Source: Azotimanducus sp963663145 (lineage in GTDB: Bacteria > Pseudomonadota > Gammaproteobacteria > Pseudomonadales > Azotimanducaceae). From it: a DNA stretch of 64,000 nucleotides. This document shows positions 35,175 through 43,571 of this stretch, piece after piece. How positions within the stretch are numbered: position 1 is the stretch's first letter; every line of letters starts with the position of its first letter. Both the position numbers and the translations under genes were made by a program. The stretch spans positions 2,914,001 through 2,978,000 of the forward strand of contig OY760134.1 in NCBI GenBank assembly GCA_963663145.1, written 5' to 3'. The notes under the pieces were generated by a model, which was given only the letters and a program-made list of their open reading frames with translations, made no database searches and was not told where the DNA came from.

Positions 35175-36299
35175 TCACCGGTCATCCGTATTTTCTTTGG
35201 TTTGGCCTTGTTCCACGTGGAACAATCGATATTCTCCAAGCTGCGCGTCCGGCTGTTCGAACTCGCGCAGCGGGATCGCACTCGCCGCCAAGACTTGATA
35301 TCGCCTCATTGCGAGCAATTCCAAGAATCGCAACCTTCGCTGCGAATCAAGTTCTCCTGCGAGCTCATCCACCAAGAACAAACTCTTGCGACCCTTCGCC
35401 CGCTCAAGCTGATCCGCCTGCGCTATCGTGAGCGCTTGCGCCAGTGACTTCGCTTCTCCCCGCGAAAGAATTCGCGCTGCCGCGTGCTTTTCGATTTGAA
35501 TGCGAACATCTGCCGCGTGGGGTCCCGCCACCGTGCGCCCTAATTTTACATCTCTTTGCCTTGATGATCGTATCGCGTCAAGAAACGCCTCCTGATCTTC
35601 GCTCCAGCCGGGGTTGTAGGCCAAGTTCACCGCTGCCTGTGCGGCATCGCCACCTTCGAGGGCAGCCAAGACTTCTTGTAATCGACTGTTGATGGCGGTT
35701 ACATAATCCGCTTGATAGCGGGCGATCTTCTCGCCTATATCGGCAAGCCGAACGTCCCAAGCTTCCAATTGGCTTTGTTGCTGGGTCCCTGGTCCGCTCC
35801 TGAGACAGGTGTTTCTTTGTCGTAAAACACGCTGATATTCCCGTCGCCAGGCGAGATAACCGCTGCGCTCGTGTATCAACCCCCAATCTAAGTATCGTCT
35901 GCGGGTCTTCGGCGGGCCAAGCACCAATGCCGACGAATCTGCGGTAATGACTTGAGTCGGCATGAGTTCCACGAGTTCCGATGCGCGCTGCACCTGCCTA
36001 TCGTTTAAGCGAACTTCTATCTCATTCAGTCTGTTCTTGTGAAATGCTACCCTGACCGTCCCGCGGACTTCGTCCTCGGCTTGCCCCCAAACCCTCAAGT
36101 TCTCCTCTGCGTGGCAGATGACGTTACGAATATTCGGAGTACGAAACGACTGACCTCTGCACAGTAGCGAGATGGCTTCGAGAATTGAGGTCTTGCCACT
36201 GCCGTTGGGACCAATAAGAAAGTTCAGGCCATCAAGAAGATGTATTTCCGTTTCCTTGAGATTGCGGACACGCTCAAAAAAGATCTGTTTGAGAACCAC
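35175..36299 (-). CDS. recF: DNA replication and repair protein RecF
   Basis: 374 residues of an SMC-like ATPase that loads RecA at gaps. Walker A is GPNGSGKTS, and the late Walker B region is FLVDELAGELDSQRR. It starts with GTG. The last codons (LFHVEQ) are written by the parS palindrome at 35209-35224. Confidence 0.94.
   Translation of the reverse strand: MVLKQIFFERVRNLKETEIHLLDGLNFLIGPNGSGKTSILEAISLLCRGQSFRTPNIRNVICHAEENLRVWGQAEDEVRGTVRVAFHKNRLNEIEVRLNDRQVQRASELVELMPTQVITADSSALVLGPPKTRRRYLDWGLIHERSGYLAWRREYQRVLRQRNTCLRSGPGTQQQSQLEAWDVRLADIGEKIARYQADYVTAINSRLQEVLAALEGGDAAQAAVNLAYNPGWSEDQEAFLDAIRSSRQRDVKLGRTVAGPHAADVRIQIEKHAAARILSRGEAKSLAQALTIAQADQLERAKGRKSLFLVDELAGELDSQRRLRFLELLAMRRYQVLAASAIPLREFEQPDAQLGEYRLFHVEQGQTKENTDDR
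35209..35224. promoter_or_regulatory. parS: parS centromere site (ParB binding)
   Basis: TGTTCCACGTGGAACA is a perfect 16-base palindrome equal to the known chromosomal parS consensus. It lies inside the recF coding sequence about 11 kb from parAB. ParB encoded at 46884-47756 is the expected ligand. Confidence 0.9.
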
Positions 36300-36364
36300 C
36301 GCTTGGCTATTCCCCGGTACGCTTCAGGGACTCGCTACAGCGAGTGTGTGTTGCATGAAGTGGC

Positions 36365-37501
36365 CTAGAGCAACACGGGCATCAGCAGATAAAAGGAATC
36401 CTCTTCGCCCTCACCCCGCATGACGCTGCGGCTTTCCTTATCCTTGAGCTCAATCTGGATGTTGTTGTAGTCGCTGCTATTCAAGTAGTCCAAAATATAG
36501 GAGGCATTAAAGGCGATCTGTACTTCCTGTTGCCCGGCGTACTGCACGGGGATCTTCTCGCTGATCTTATGCTGCTGCGGACTGGAAGCCTCAATGTGGA
36601 GCCAATCCGACGTGAATTTCAGGTTGACCGTTTTCCCCGGATCATCCTCGGCAACGATATAGGCGCGACGCATGGAAGCTTGCAGCGCACTCTTTTCAAC
36701 CACTGCCTTGATGTGGTTGTCAGTTGGGATTACCTTTGTGTAGTCAGGGTAGCGCCCATCCACCAATCGGCAGGTGAGACGAAAATCGCCCATTTCGGCA
36801 ATTAGCCGGTGCTCACTCACCCTCAGGCTTATGGTTTCCTTGGCGCCCGAGAGAAGTTTCCCAAGTTCCTGCACCGCCTTGCGCGGAATGATGCAGCTTG
36901 CCGGATCCGCTTGTTCAGCACCCTCCGCACCTCCCTCGCAGGCCTTCTTCGCGAAGGCCAACCTGTGGGCATCGGTGCTGACGGAGCGCACTTCTCTGTC
37001 CGCGAACTCCAGCAACATGCCGTTCAAGTAATAGCGTACGTCCCCGGATGCCATGGCAAAAGACGTTTTTTGCATCAGATCATGCAGATCTCCCCTCGCC
37101 AAATCCAATCGTATCCCCTGCTCGCTCTCGTCCGCCGAAAAGAGCCTGATATTGCTGTCCCCCACAGCGTTGAGCGAGAGGTCGCTATTATCGGACTTAA
37201 GGGTGGTTGAACCTTCAACGGTGCTTACTTCAATTGTCTCCCCGCTATTCAAGCTAGCGTAAAAGGACGCCATCTGCCTTGCCGGCACATAGGCTTGGCC
37301 CTCGGCTTCTATGTGTATTCCATCGGCAACCTTGGCTGACAGTTCGAGTTCCCCATCAGTGGCCGTTAACTTGAGCGTCTGCCCTTGTGCCTCAATCTTC
37401 ATTTGCGCCATAAGAGCATCCGCCCCTAACCGGCTCGGTGCCAACGCCGCGAGTTGCTGCAATTTTGCTGTCAAGGTTTCACATGTTGATGAGAACTTCA
37501 T
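36365..37501 (-). CDS. dnaN: DNA polymerase III beta sliding clamp
   Basis: 378 residues making the three-domain clamp, with typical sequences SVSTDAHRLAFAKK and the C-terminal FYLLMPVLL. Translation begins at ATG 37501, matching the family N-terminus MKF; the longer open frame upstream overlaps the end of dnaA and is ignored. It sits between dnaA and recF as usual. Confidence 0.96.
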   Translation of the reverse strand: MKFSSTCETLTAKLQQLAALAPSRLGADALMAQMKIEAQGQTLKLTATDGELELSAKVADGIHIEAEGQAYVPARQMASFYASLNSGETIEVSTVEGSTTLKSDNSDLSLNAVGDSNIRLFSADESEQGIRLDLARGDLHDLMQKTSFAMASGDVRYYLNGMLLEFADREVRSVSTDAHRLAFAKKACEGGAEGAEQADPASCIIPRKAVQELGKLLSGAKETISLRVSEHRLIAEMGDFRLTCRLVDGRYPDYTKVIPTDNHIKAVVEKSALQASMRRAYIVAEDDPGKTVNLKFTSDWLHIEASSPQQHKISEKIPVQYAGQQEVQIAFNASYILDYLNSSDYNNIQIELKDKESRSVMRGEGEEDSFYLLMPVLL

Positions 37502-37535
37502 TTGTCTTTCGCCTTCTACTTTTCTGTGCCCACGC

Positions 37536-38894
37536 TTAGAGGCTTCCCAATTCGCCCCGCAGGTTTCTACAATCTTCCGATACTTCCGGTTTTGTCCGGC
37601 GCATTTCCGCAATACGATTGCGTGCGTGCATTACCGTTGTGTGGTCTCGCCGGAAGGCGTTCCCTATATCCATAAGCGATTTGTCCGTGAGCTCGGTACA
37701 CAGGTACATGGCCATGTGTCTCGGCAACACGATTCTTCGTTCACGCGTTTCCGCCAAGAGATCGGTTCTACGTATACGGTAGTAGTCGGCCACCGCATTT
37801 TGTATGTTCTCCAGAGAAAGCTTCACGGCAGCCACCCTGAACGCATCCCTCAAGGTGTCTCCGACCAAGCCTTTGTCTATGCGCCTGCCAAGCGCCTTGG
37901 CCCTCTGATGGACTTGCACCAAAGCGCCCTCCAACTCTCGCACATTCGTCCGTATTCGCTCCGCCATGTAGACCGCTATATCGTCGTCCAAGCGTATTTC
38001 CCGCTCTTCGGCTTTGGTGAGCAATATGGCTATTCTGGTTTCCAATTCGGGCAGCTCAACACAGACCGCTTGACCACCCAAGAACCTCGTCACCAGCCGC
38101 TCCTCCAAGTCCGGAATCTCTCTCGGATATCTGTCCGAAGTAAACACCATTTGCCGCTGTGCAGAGAGTAACTCATTGAAAATAGCGAATATTTCTTCTT
38201 GTGTTTGCTCGGCTCCGGCAAGGAAGTGTATGTCGTCCACTAGCAGCACGTCGAGATTTCTATACCACTGCTTAAGTGCATCAATGCTATTGAAACGAAC
38301 CGGGACTTCCCGGTTTGGTCTCAACGAGCCTACGATCTCCTGCCGAAAATCCCTAGCGGTTACGTACTCGACCAAAAGCGGCGAGCCGTTGTCCCTCAAT
38401 CGATTCACGATCGCATGCAAAAGGTGCGTTTTTCCCAAGCCAGAGGCACCGTATATCAATAATGGATTGTGCATCTGCGCCGGTGCTTCAGCCACCTGCA
38501 TCGTATATATCTTGGCCAGTTGGTTCGCTCGCCCCTCAATGAACGACTCGAAAGTCAGTTTCCGGTCCACTTGGTTGAGAGGCTGCCTCCCTGTACCCCT
38601 TCCACTCTTGATCGGCCACGCCCCACCGTTCCACCGCTCGACATCCTCATAGGGCATGAGTTCCATGTCGAGACGCACTTTACGGCCCGTAATTTCTTCG
38701 CACAGTGCCTCGATTTTCGGCCGCAGCCGTTTTTCGGCCACATCCAACATCCACTCATTGGGTCCGAATAAACTCAGCCCATCCGCTCGCTGCTCCGCTC
38801 GAAGCGGTGGGACCAAAGTTCGGTATTCTTCCGGTTCCAAGATATCCTTAAGCCGTTCTTTGCACTCATCCCACAGCGTCGAACTTTTCGCCAC
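37536..38894 (-). CDS. dnaA: Chromosomal replication initiator DnaA
   Basis: 452 residues from a GTG at 38894 that follows GGAG at 8 bases. Domain I begins STLWDECKERL. The AAA+ domain has GASGLGKTHLL and VLLVDDIHFLAG, and the DNA-binding signature is RRDHTTVMHARNRIAE. The frame stays open for another 105 codons upstream to 39209, but that part is not DnaA-like and covers the promoter region, so I exclude it. Confidence 0.95.
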   Translation of the reverse strand: MAKSSTLWDECKERLKDILEPEEYRTLVPPLRAEQRADGLSLFGPNEWMLDVAEKRLRPKIEALCEEITGRKVRLDMELMPYEDVERWNGGAWPIKSGRGTGRQPLNQVDRKLTFESFIEGRANQLAKIYTMQVAEAPAQMHNPLLIYGASGLGKTHLLHAIVNRLRDNGSPLLVEYVTARDFRQEIVGSLRPNREVPVRFNSIDALKQWYRNLDVLLVDDIHFLAGAEQTQEEIFAIFNELLSAQRQMVFTSDRYPREIPDLEERLVTRFLGGQAVCVELPELETRIAILLTKAEEREIRLDDDIAVYMAERIRTNVRELEGALVQVHQRAKALGRRIDKGLVGDTLRDAFRVAAVKLSLENIQNAVADYYRIRRTDLLAETRERRIVLPRHMAMYLCTELTDKSLMDIGNAFRRDHTTVMHARNRIAEMRRTKPEVSEDCRNLRGELGSL

Positions 38895-39099
38895 GCGACT
38901 ACTCCTTTTTTGACCCTTCCCGACCCTGCCACTGAAAGCAAGCCCACCCTCGGCACCCAGTCCACGCCTTGCACCCCCGGTACACGACACCATCTCTCCA
39001 TCACGAGGCCCGGCTCCGGGTCTCGGCAGCAATTCTATTATCTCGTAACCCTTCGTAGGGCGGTCAGACCCAAATTCTTGTTTATTGTCTCTCCAATTG

Positions 39100-39620
39100 G
39101 TTCTTGAGGCGCTTTTCATTGTGAATAAGTCTGTGTATATCTTGTGGGTTAGCCGCTCGATCTGCGTTTCCCTACCCTTATCCCAATCTCCGGAAAGTTT
39201 CCCCACCACCCACTATACTATCCCGCTTTTCTCAAAGGAGTGTATAAAACATTTATTTATCAACGTGTTAAACTTTTGACTGATCCAGCCTCACACGGCT
39301 CCATGTCGTGCCACACGGTCGCAACATGGTTCCCTTCCATGTCGCTTGCGTGACACTTGTGCATAATGTTGTGCATAACCCTGTGCATATCTCTGTATAA
39401 AATGTGCATAACGTGACAGCCCGCATTTGTCCAAAAGCTATCCACCGGGTTACCAAGCGGTTCATCCACAGGACTTTCCTCGGAGTTCCAAGGGCTTAAG
39501 AGACTTATCCACAGAATTCGGCTTCCTAATAATAATAGTTGTATTCCTTTAACCTCGAATTTCCTCAAGAGAAATTCATCCTTAAAACATTCTTTCTTTG
39601 TTGTAATGGTGTTTTGCTGC
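39100..39620. other. oriC: Replication origin region (oriC) with DnaA boxes
   Basis: No gene lies between the dnaA start and rpmH. The stretch carries exact TTATNCACA-type boxes: TGTGAATAA at 39120-39128, TGTGCATAA at 39358-39366, 39370-39378 and 39403-39411, and TTATCCACA at 39505-39513. Near-matches lie at 39382-39390 and 39462-39470. Most boxes in the first group face one way and those at 39462-39513 the other. The AT-rich block 39524-39615 is the best candidate for the unwinding element; another AT-rich stretch is at 39241-39280. Confidence 0.82.
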
Positions 39621-39666
39621 ACCTTCTTGCGAAATGACCGCCAGCCTGATCACGTCTATCCCTAGT

Positions 39667-39696
39667 CGGACAGTGCATTTAACTTTGGGCTAAAAT
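39667..39696 (+). promoter_or_regulatory. Candidate rpmH promoter
   Basis: A -10 box TAAAAT (39691-39696) with a weak -35 CGGACA (39667-39672) at 18 bases. It lies 38 bases before the rpmH start and drives the rpmH-rnpA-yidC side of the origin. Confidence 0.4.
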
Positions 39697-39733
39697 TACG
39701 GTCTTTAGAGCAACGCGAAAGGAGCGCTTCCCC

Positions 39734-39868
39734 TTGAAGCGGACATATCAACCGAGTGTCATACGTCGCAAGCGGCGGCACGGCTTTAGAGCTCGAATGA
39801 GCACCAAGGGAGGTCGCAAAATATTGAGTGCGCGACGTCGAAAGGGCCGTCAACTATTGGCAAGGTGA
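39734..39868 (+). CDS. rpmH: 50S ribosomal protein L34
   Basis: 44 residues starting KRTYQPSVIRRKRRHGFR after the initiator, the full L34 sequence. The initiation codon is TTG, with GGAG 9 bases upstream; no ATG or GTG fits the conserved N-terminus. The stop TGA overlaps the GTG start of the next gene (GTGA). Confidence 0.95.
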   Translation: MKRTYQPSVIRRKRRHGFRARMSTKGGRKILSARRRKGRQLLAR

Positions 39869-40500
39869 GAGAATCCAACCTGACCTTTCCGAAGAAATCC
39901 CGACTCACCAGAAAACGGGAGTTTGTAGCCGTACTACGCAGGCCTGAACAGCGCATAAGGCGCGAAAGCATGGAGATTTTCGCGAAACCAAACGGTTTGG
40001 CCGAATCGCGTCTGGGAATCATCGTAGGACGCGCCTACGACCGTCGCAGTACGAGGCGCAATCTTTTCAAGCGCTGCGTACGCGAGGCTTTCCGCAAGAA
40101 ACGGCAAAGGATTCGGGGAGTGGATATTCTGGTGAGGGCGAGGGCCAATGGGGGCCGCAGCAAGATGACGCAAGAAGTACGCCGAGCATTTGAAGAACTG
40201 GACGCAACCATGTCAAACACCGGCGCGAAGAAAATCATCAAAGGTCATGCGCCTCGCAATCTAGCTGTGCGAGCCCTTCTGGGCGTGATCGCCTTCTATA
40301 GGTTGTTGCTCAGTCCGTTACTCGGTGGTCGGTGCCGCTTTCATCCCACATGCTCGCGCTATGCGATGGATGCCATCGTTGAATGGGGCGCGCTGAGAGG
40401 GGTGCTCATGGCCGCTAGGCGCATATGCAAGTGCCATCCCTTCCATCCCGGCGGCTATGATCCGGTGCCCTCATCTTTGCGGCAGGGGGTGAATTCATGA
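39865..40500 (+). CDS. rnpA-yidD: Ribonuclease P protein component fused in frame to YidD
   Basis: One 211-residue frame holds two proteins that are normally separate. Residues about 1-115 are RnpA, the protein subunit of RNase P: FPKKSRLTRKREF at the start, then LGIIVGRAYDRRSTRRNLFKRC, where the usual RNR is RNL. Residues about 131-202 are YidD, a membrane-insertion factor, with SPLLGGRCRFHPTCSRYAMD and CHPFHPGGYDPVP. No stop codon separates them. An internal ATG at 40210 could still give a separate 96-residue YidD. GTG start, overlapping rpmH. Confidence 0.9.
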   Translation: MRESNLTFPKKSRLTRKREFVAVLRRPEQRIRRESMEIFAKPNGLAESRLGIIVGRAYDRRSTRRNLFKRCVREAFRKKRQRIRGVDILVRARANGGRSKMTQEVRRAFEELDATMSNTGAKKIIKGHAPRNLAVRALLGVIAFYRLLLSPLLGGRCRFHPTCSRYAMDAIVEWGALRGVLMAARRICKCHPFHPGGYDPVPSSLRQGVNS

Positions 40501-40516
40501 GGTGCGGATGGAAGTA

Positions 40517-42232
40517 ATGAATATTCCGCAAGATTGGCAAAGATACCTTCTGCTACTTGGTCTCGCTGCTACGGCCTACTTACTCGTATTGCAGTGGAAT
40601 GAAGACTATGGCGGAGTCGATCCGGAAGCGCAAGGACAGGAAACTCCGGAGTTCGCGAGATACGAGGGAGACGACGCGCCAAGCGGATTGGAACCCCGCG
40701 AGCAGGTGAGCGATGTGCCAGATGCGAGCCTGATAGGCGAGCGGGCGCCGACGCAAAGCTTGGGCGTGGAGCGGCAATCAACGAGCGAAGCCGTGCATGT
40801 GCGCACGGGGGTTCTGGATCTATGGATCGATCCCGTTGGCGGCGACATCGTTCGTGCTCGATTGCCTCAACATCCGTTGCGCCTAGAGACACCGGACAGG
40901 GCTTTCCCACTGCTCGACAGAGGCAATGGCCGGGAGTATGTGGCTCAATCGGGGCTCATTGGTGAACAAGGCGTGGATTCACTGGGTGGCCGTCCAGTCT
41001 TCACGAGCGCGTCAAAGGAATACTCATCTCAAGTCGGCGAGACTTTAGAAGTGACGCTGGAGATGCGTCCGAGGGAAGGACTCGAAGGCCTGCTAGTTCA
41101 GAAAGTCTACAGGTTCGAGCACGAGGACTATCTCTTCGATATGGAATACAGGGTTTCCAATCTCGGAAGTGAGACAGCGCGGATGAATCTCTTTGCGCAG
41201 TTCAAGCACGATGGAGGCAAGGCCCTAGCTGGGGAAAGCGGCGGATTGGGACCGAGGCCTTACGTCGGGGCCGCGCTGCAAACAGCGGATGATCGGTACT
41301 ACAAGCTGGAGTTTGACGATTTGGATGACGGGCCCTTCCGTGAACGCCTTACGGGTGGTTGGGTCGCCATGTTGCAGCATTACTTCCTCGGCGCTTGGGT
41401 GCCGGGGGCCCAGGACGACAACGCGTATTTCGGACGAAAAACGGCTGACGGGCGTTACACGATCGGCTATATAGGACCCGAACAAGCACTGGCAGCGGGT
41501 GAGACGGAGGTTTTCAAGAGTCAGCTTTACCTTGGTCCAAAGAATCAGCGCCGTCTACAGGAAATCGCTCCGGATCTCAACCTCACGGTTGACTATGGGT
41601 TTTTGTGGTGGTTAGCGGTGCCGCTCTTTTGGGTATTGGACTGGCTGCATGGGTTCGTGGACAACTGGGGAGTGGCCATCATCTTGCTGACCTTCCTCGT
41701 TAAGCTGGTCCTCTATCCGCTTTCCAATGCGGGTTACAAGTCGATGGCCAAGATGCGCCAAGTGGCACCGAAAATGAAGCAACTACAGGAGCGTTACAGC
41801 GATGACAGGCAGAAGCTCTCGACCGAAATGATGGCGCTCTATAAACGTGAAGGTGCCAATCCCATGGGCGGCTGTCTGCCCATGCTGCTGCCGATGCCGG
41901 TGTTCATAGCCCTCTACTGGGTTCTCTATGAGAGTGTGGAATTGCGGCAAGCGCCTTTCGTGCTATGGATTGAGGACCTCTCGGAAATCGACCCGTTCTT
42001 CGTGCTGCCCATACTCATGGGCGCTTCGATGTTCGTCATGCAATATCTGAATCCGCCGCCACCGGATCCCATGCAGGCGCGAATCATGAAGGCCATGCCT
42101 ATCGCCTTCACCGTCTTGTTCCTTTTCTTCCCGTCGGGACTAGTGCTCTATTGGCTCGTGAACAACATCCTGTCCTTGGCCCAGCAGTGGTACATCAACA
42201 ACAAAATCGAAGCCCAAGCAGCGAAAAGCTGA
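40517..42232 (+). CDS. yidC: Membrane protein insertase YidC
   Basis: About 571 residues: an N-terminal helix, a large periplasmic beta domain (about 60-350) and the conserved C-terminal helices including the hydrophilic-groove region and the LPMPVFIALYWVLYESV segment. It inserts proteins into the inner membrane. GTG 40502 and ATG 40508 are alternative starts; ATG 40517 has GGAAG in front. It directly follows the YidD part. Confidence 0.94.
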   Translation: MNIPQDWQRYLLLLGLAATAYLLVLQWNEDYGGVDPEAQGQETPEFARYEGDDAPSGLEPREQVSDVPDASLIGERAPTQSLGVERQSTSEAVHVRTGVLDLWIDPVGGDIVRARLPQHPLRLETPDRAFPLLDRGNGREYVAQSGLIGEQGVDSLGGRPVFTSASKEYSSQVGETLEVTLEMRPREGLEGLLVQKVYRFEHEDYLFDMEYRVSNLGSETARMNLFAQFKHDGGKALAGESGGLGPRPYVGAALQTADDRYYKLEFDDLDDGPFRERLTGGWVAMLQHYFLGAWVPGAQDDNAYFGRKTADGRYTIGYIGPEQALAAGETEVFKSQLYLGPKNQRRLQEIAPDLNLTVDYGFLWWLAVPLFWVLDWLHGFVDNWGVAIILLTFLVKLVLYPLSNAGYKSMAKMRQVAPKMKQLQERYSDDRQKLSTEMMALYKREGANPMGGCLPMLLPMPVFIALYWVLYESVELRQAPFVLWIEDLSEIDPFFVLPILMGASMFVMQYLNPPPPDPMQARIMKAMPIAFTVLFLFFPSGLVLYWLVNNILSLAQQWYINNKIEAQAAKS

Positions 42233-42245
42233 CACGCCGCCGCTG

Positions 42246-43571
42246 ATGACTAAGCGGAATAACGATACCATCGCAGCCATAGCGACGCCGCCGGGTCAGG
42301 GCGGTGTGGGAGTGGTTCGCTTATCGGGTCCGGCGGCGAGACGTGTAGGAGAAGAAATTGTGCGCAAGGCGCTCAGCTTGCGGCACTTGACGTTAGTGGA
42401 CTTTCAAGACGCAAAAGGAGCGGTGCTTGATCAGGGCTTGGCAACTAGGTTTGAAGCGCCGGCAAGTTATACCGGCGAGGACATAGTTGAGTTGCAGGCA
42501 CATGGAAGCCCGGTTGTCCTTTCCATGCTGGTTGACAGATGTCTAGAGCTCGGTGCACGTCTGGCCCGTCCAGGCGAATTCAGCGAACGTGCATTCTTGA
42601 ACGGAAAGCTCGACTTGATTCAGGCCGAAGCGGTCGCCGATCTGATCGCCAGTAATACGCGCGCCGCCGCCAAGGCGGCCATGCGCTCGCTAGAGGGCGA
42701 GTTTTCACGTTTGGTGGAAGCGCTTGACGCGAAGGTGTTGTCTTTGCGTGCAGAAGTGGAGGCGGGCATAGATTTCGCCGATGAGGCGGAAGACTTCATC
42801 GATGATCAGGATGTCTTTGATCGGCTTGAAGCCCTGCAAGCGGAACTCAGCGCTGTATTCGCGGAAGCGCAGAGAGGTGCCGAACTACAGCAGCCTGTGC
42901 GAATAGTGCTCGCGGGCGCGCCAAATGTTGGGAAATCGAGCCTCTTGAACCGCATGGCGGGGTACGAGCGGGCCATCGTCAGCGCTGAGCCCGGCACAAC
43001 TCGCGACATCTTGGATGAGGATGTCCTTTTTGCCGGTCTGCGATCGCAGATAGTTGACACTGCGGGTCTCAGGCCATCGCCAGAGAAGATCGAGGCAGAA
43101 GGGGTGCGGCGCGCCCGCAAGGCCATTGCTCTTGCGGACCTGCGTATCGATCTGTGGGATGCGACACGGCCCGAGACGCGCGGCATATGGCCCGAACCCG
43201 AAGACGGGCAGAAGGTCATTGAAGTGATGAACAAGAACGACCTAGTGGAGCAGACGGCCCCGTCAGGCTGCATAGCTATTTCAGCCAAGTATGGCGGTGG
43301 GGTTGAGAAACTCAAGGCTTGTATAGAAAAGACATTGGGCAAAAGACTTGGCGAACCCGCCTTCCTGGCGCGTACGCGGCACTTGCAGGCACTTAAGGAA
43401 AGTCAAGCGCATCTGGCACTAGCCTTGGTTGAGGGGCAAAACTACGGCGCGGCCGAATTGGTGGCGGAAGAACTGCGTCTGGCGCACAGGTCATTAGGAG
43501 AAATCACCGGCTTCGCTACGACAGAGGATTTGCTGAGCGAGATCTTCCGCAATTTTTGTCTGGGTAAGTGA
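42246..43571 (+). CDS. mnmE: tRNA uridine-34 modification GTPase MnmE
   Basis: 441 residues. The N-terminal formyl-THF-binding domain precedes a G domain with GAPNVGKSSLLN and DTAGLR, and the C-terminus is FCLGK, the conserved catalytic-cysteine tail. It works with MnmG to add the cmnm5 group to wobble uridine. The stop overlaps the mnmG start as GTGA. Confidence 0.95.
   Translation: MTKRNNDTIAAIATPPGQGGVGVVRLSGPAARRVGEEIVRKALSLRHLTLVDFQDAKGAVLDQGLATRFEAPASYTGEDIVELQAHGSPVVLSMLVDRCLELGARLARPGEFSERAFLNGKLDLIQAEAVADLIASNTRAAAKAAMRSLEGEFSRLVEALDAKVLSLRAEVEAGIDFADEAEDFIDDQDVFDRLEALQAELSAVFAEAQRGAELQQPVRIVLAGAPNVGKSSLLNRMAGYERAIVSAEPGTTRDILDEDVLFAGLRSQIVDTAGLRPSPEKIEAEGVRRARKAIALADLRIDLWDATRPETRGIWPEPEDGQKVIEVMNKNDLVEQTAPSGCIAISAKYGGGVEKLKACIEKTLGKRLGEPAFLARTRHLQALKESQAHLALALVEGQNYGAAELVAEELRLAHRSLGEITGFATTEDLLSEIFRNFCLGK

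Noticed and set aside
36330..36345. ACTCGC-TACA-GCGAGT hairpin between dnaN and recF as a terminator
   Set aside because: No T-run follows on the minus strand, and dnaN and recF are normally co-transcribed. It may be a processing hairpin only.
37311..38171. A 286-codon plus-strand open frame across dnaN and dnaA
   Set aside because: Shadow of two essential, well-conserved genes on the other strand.
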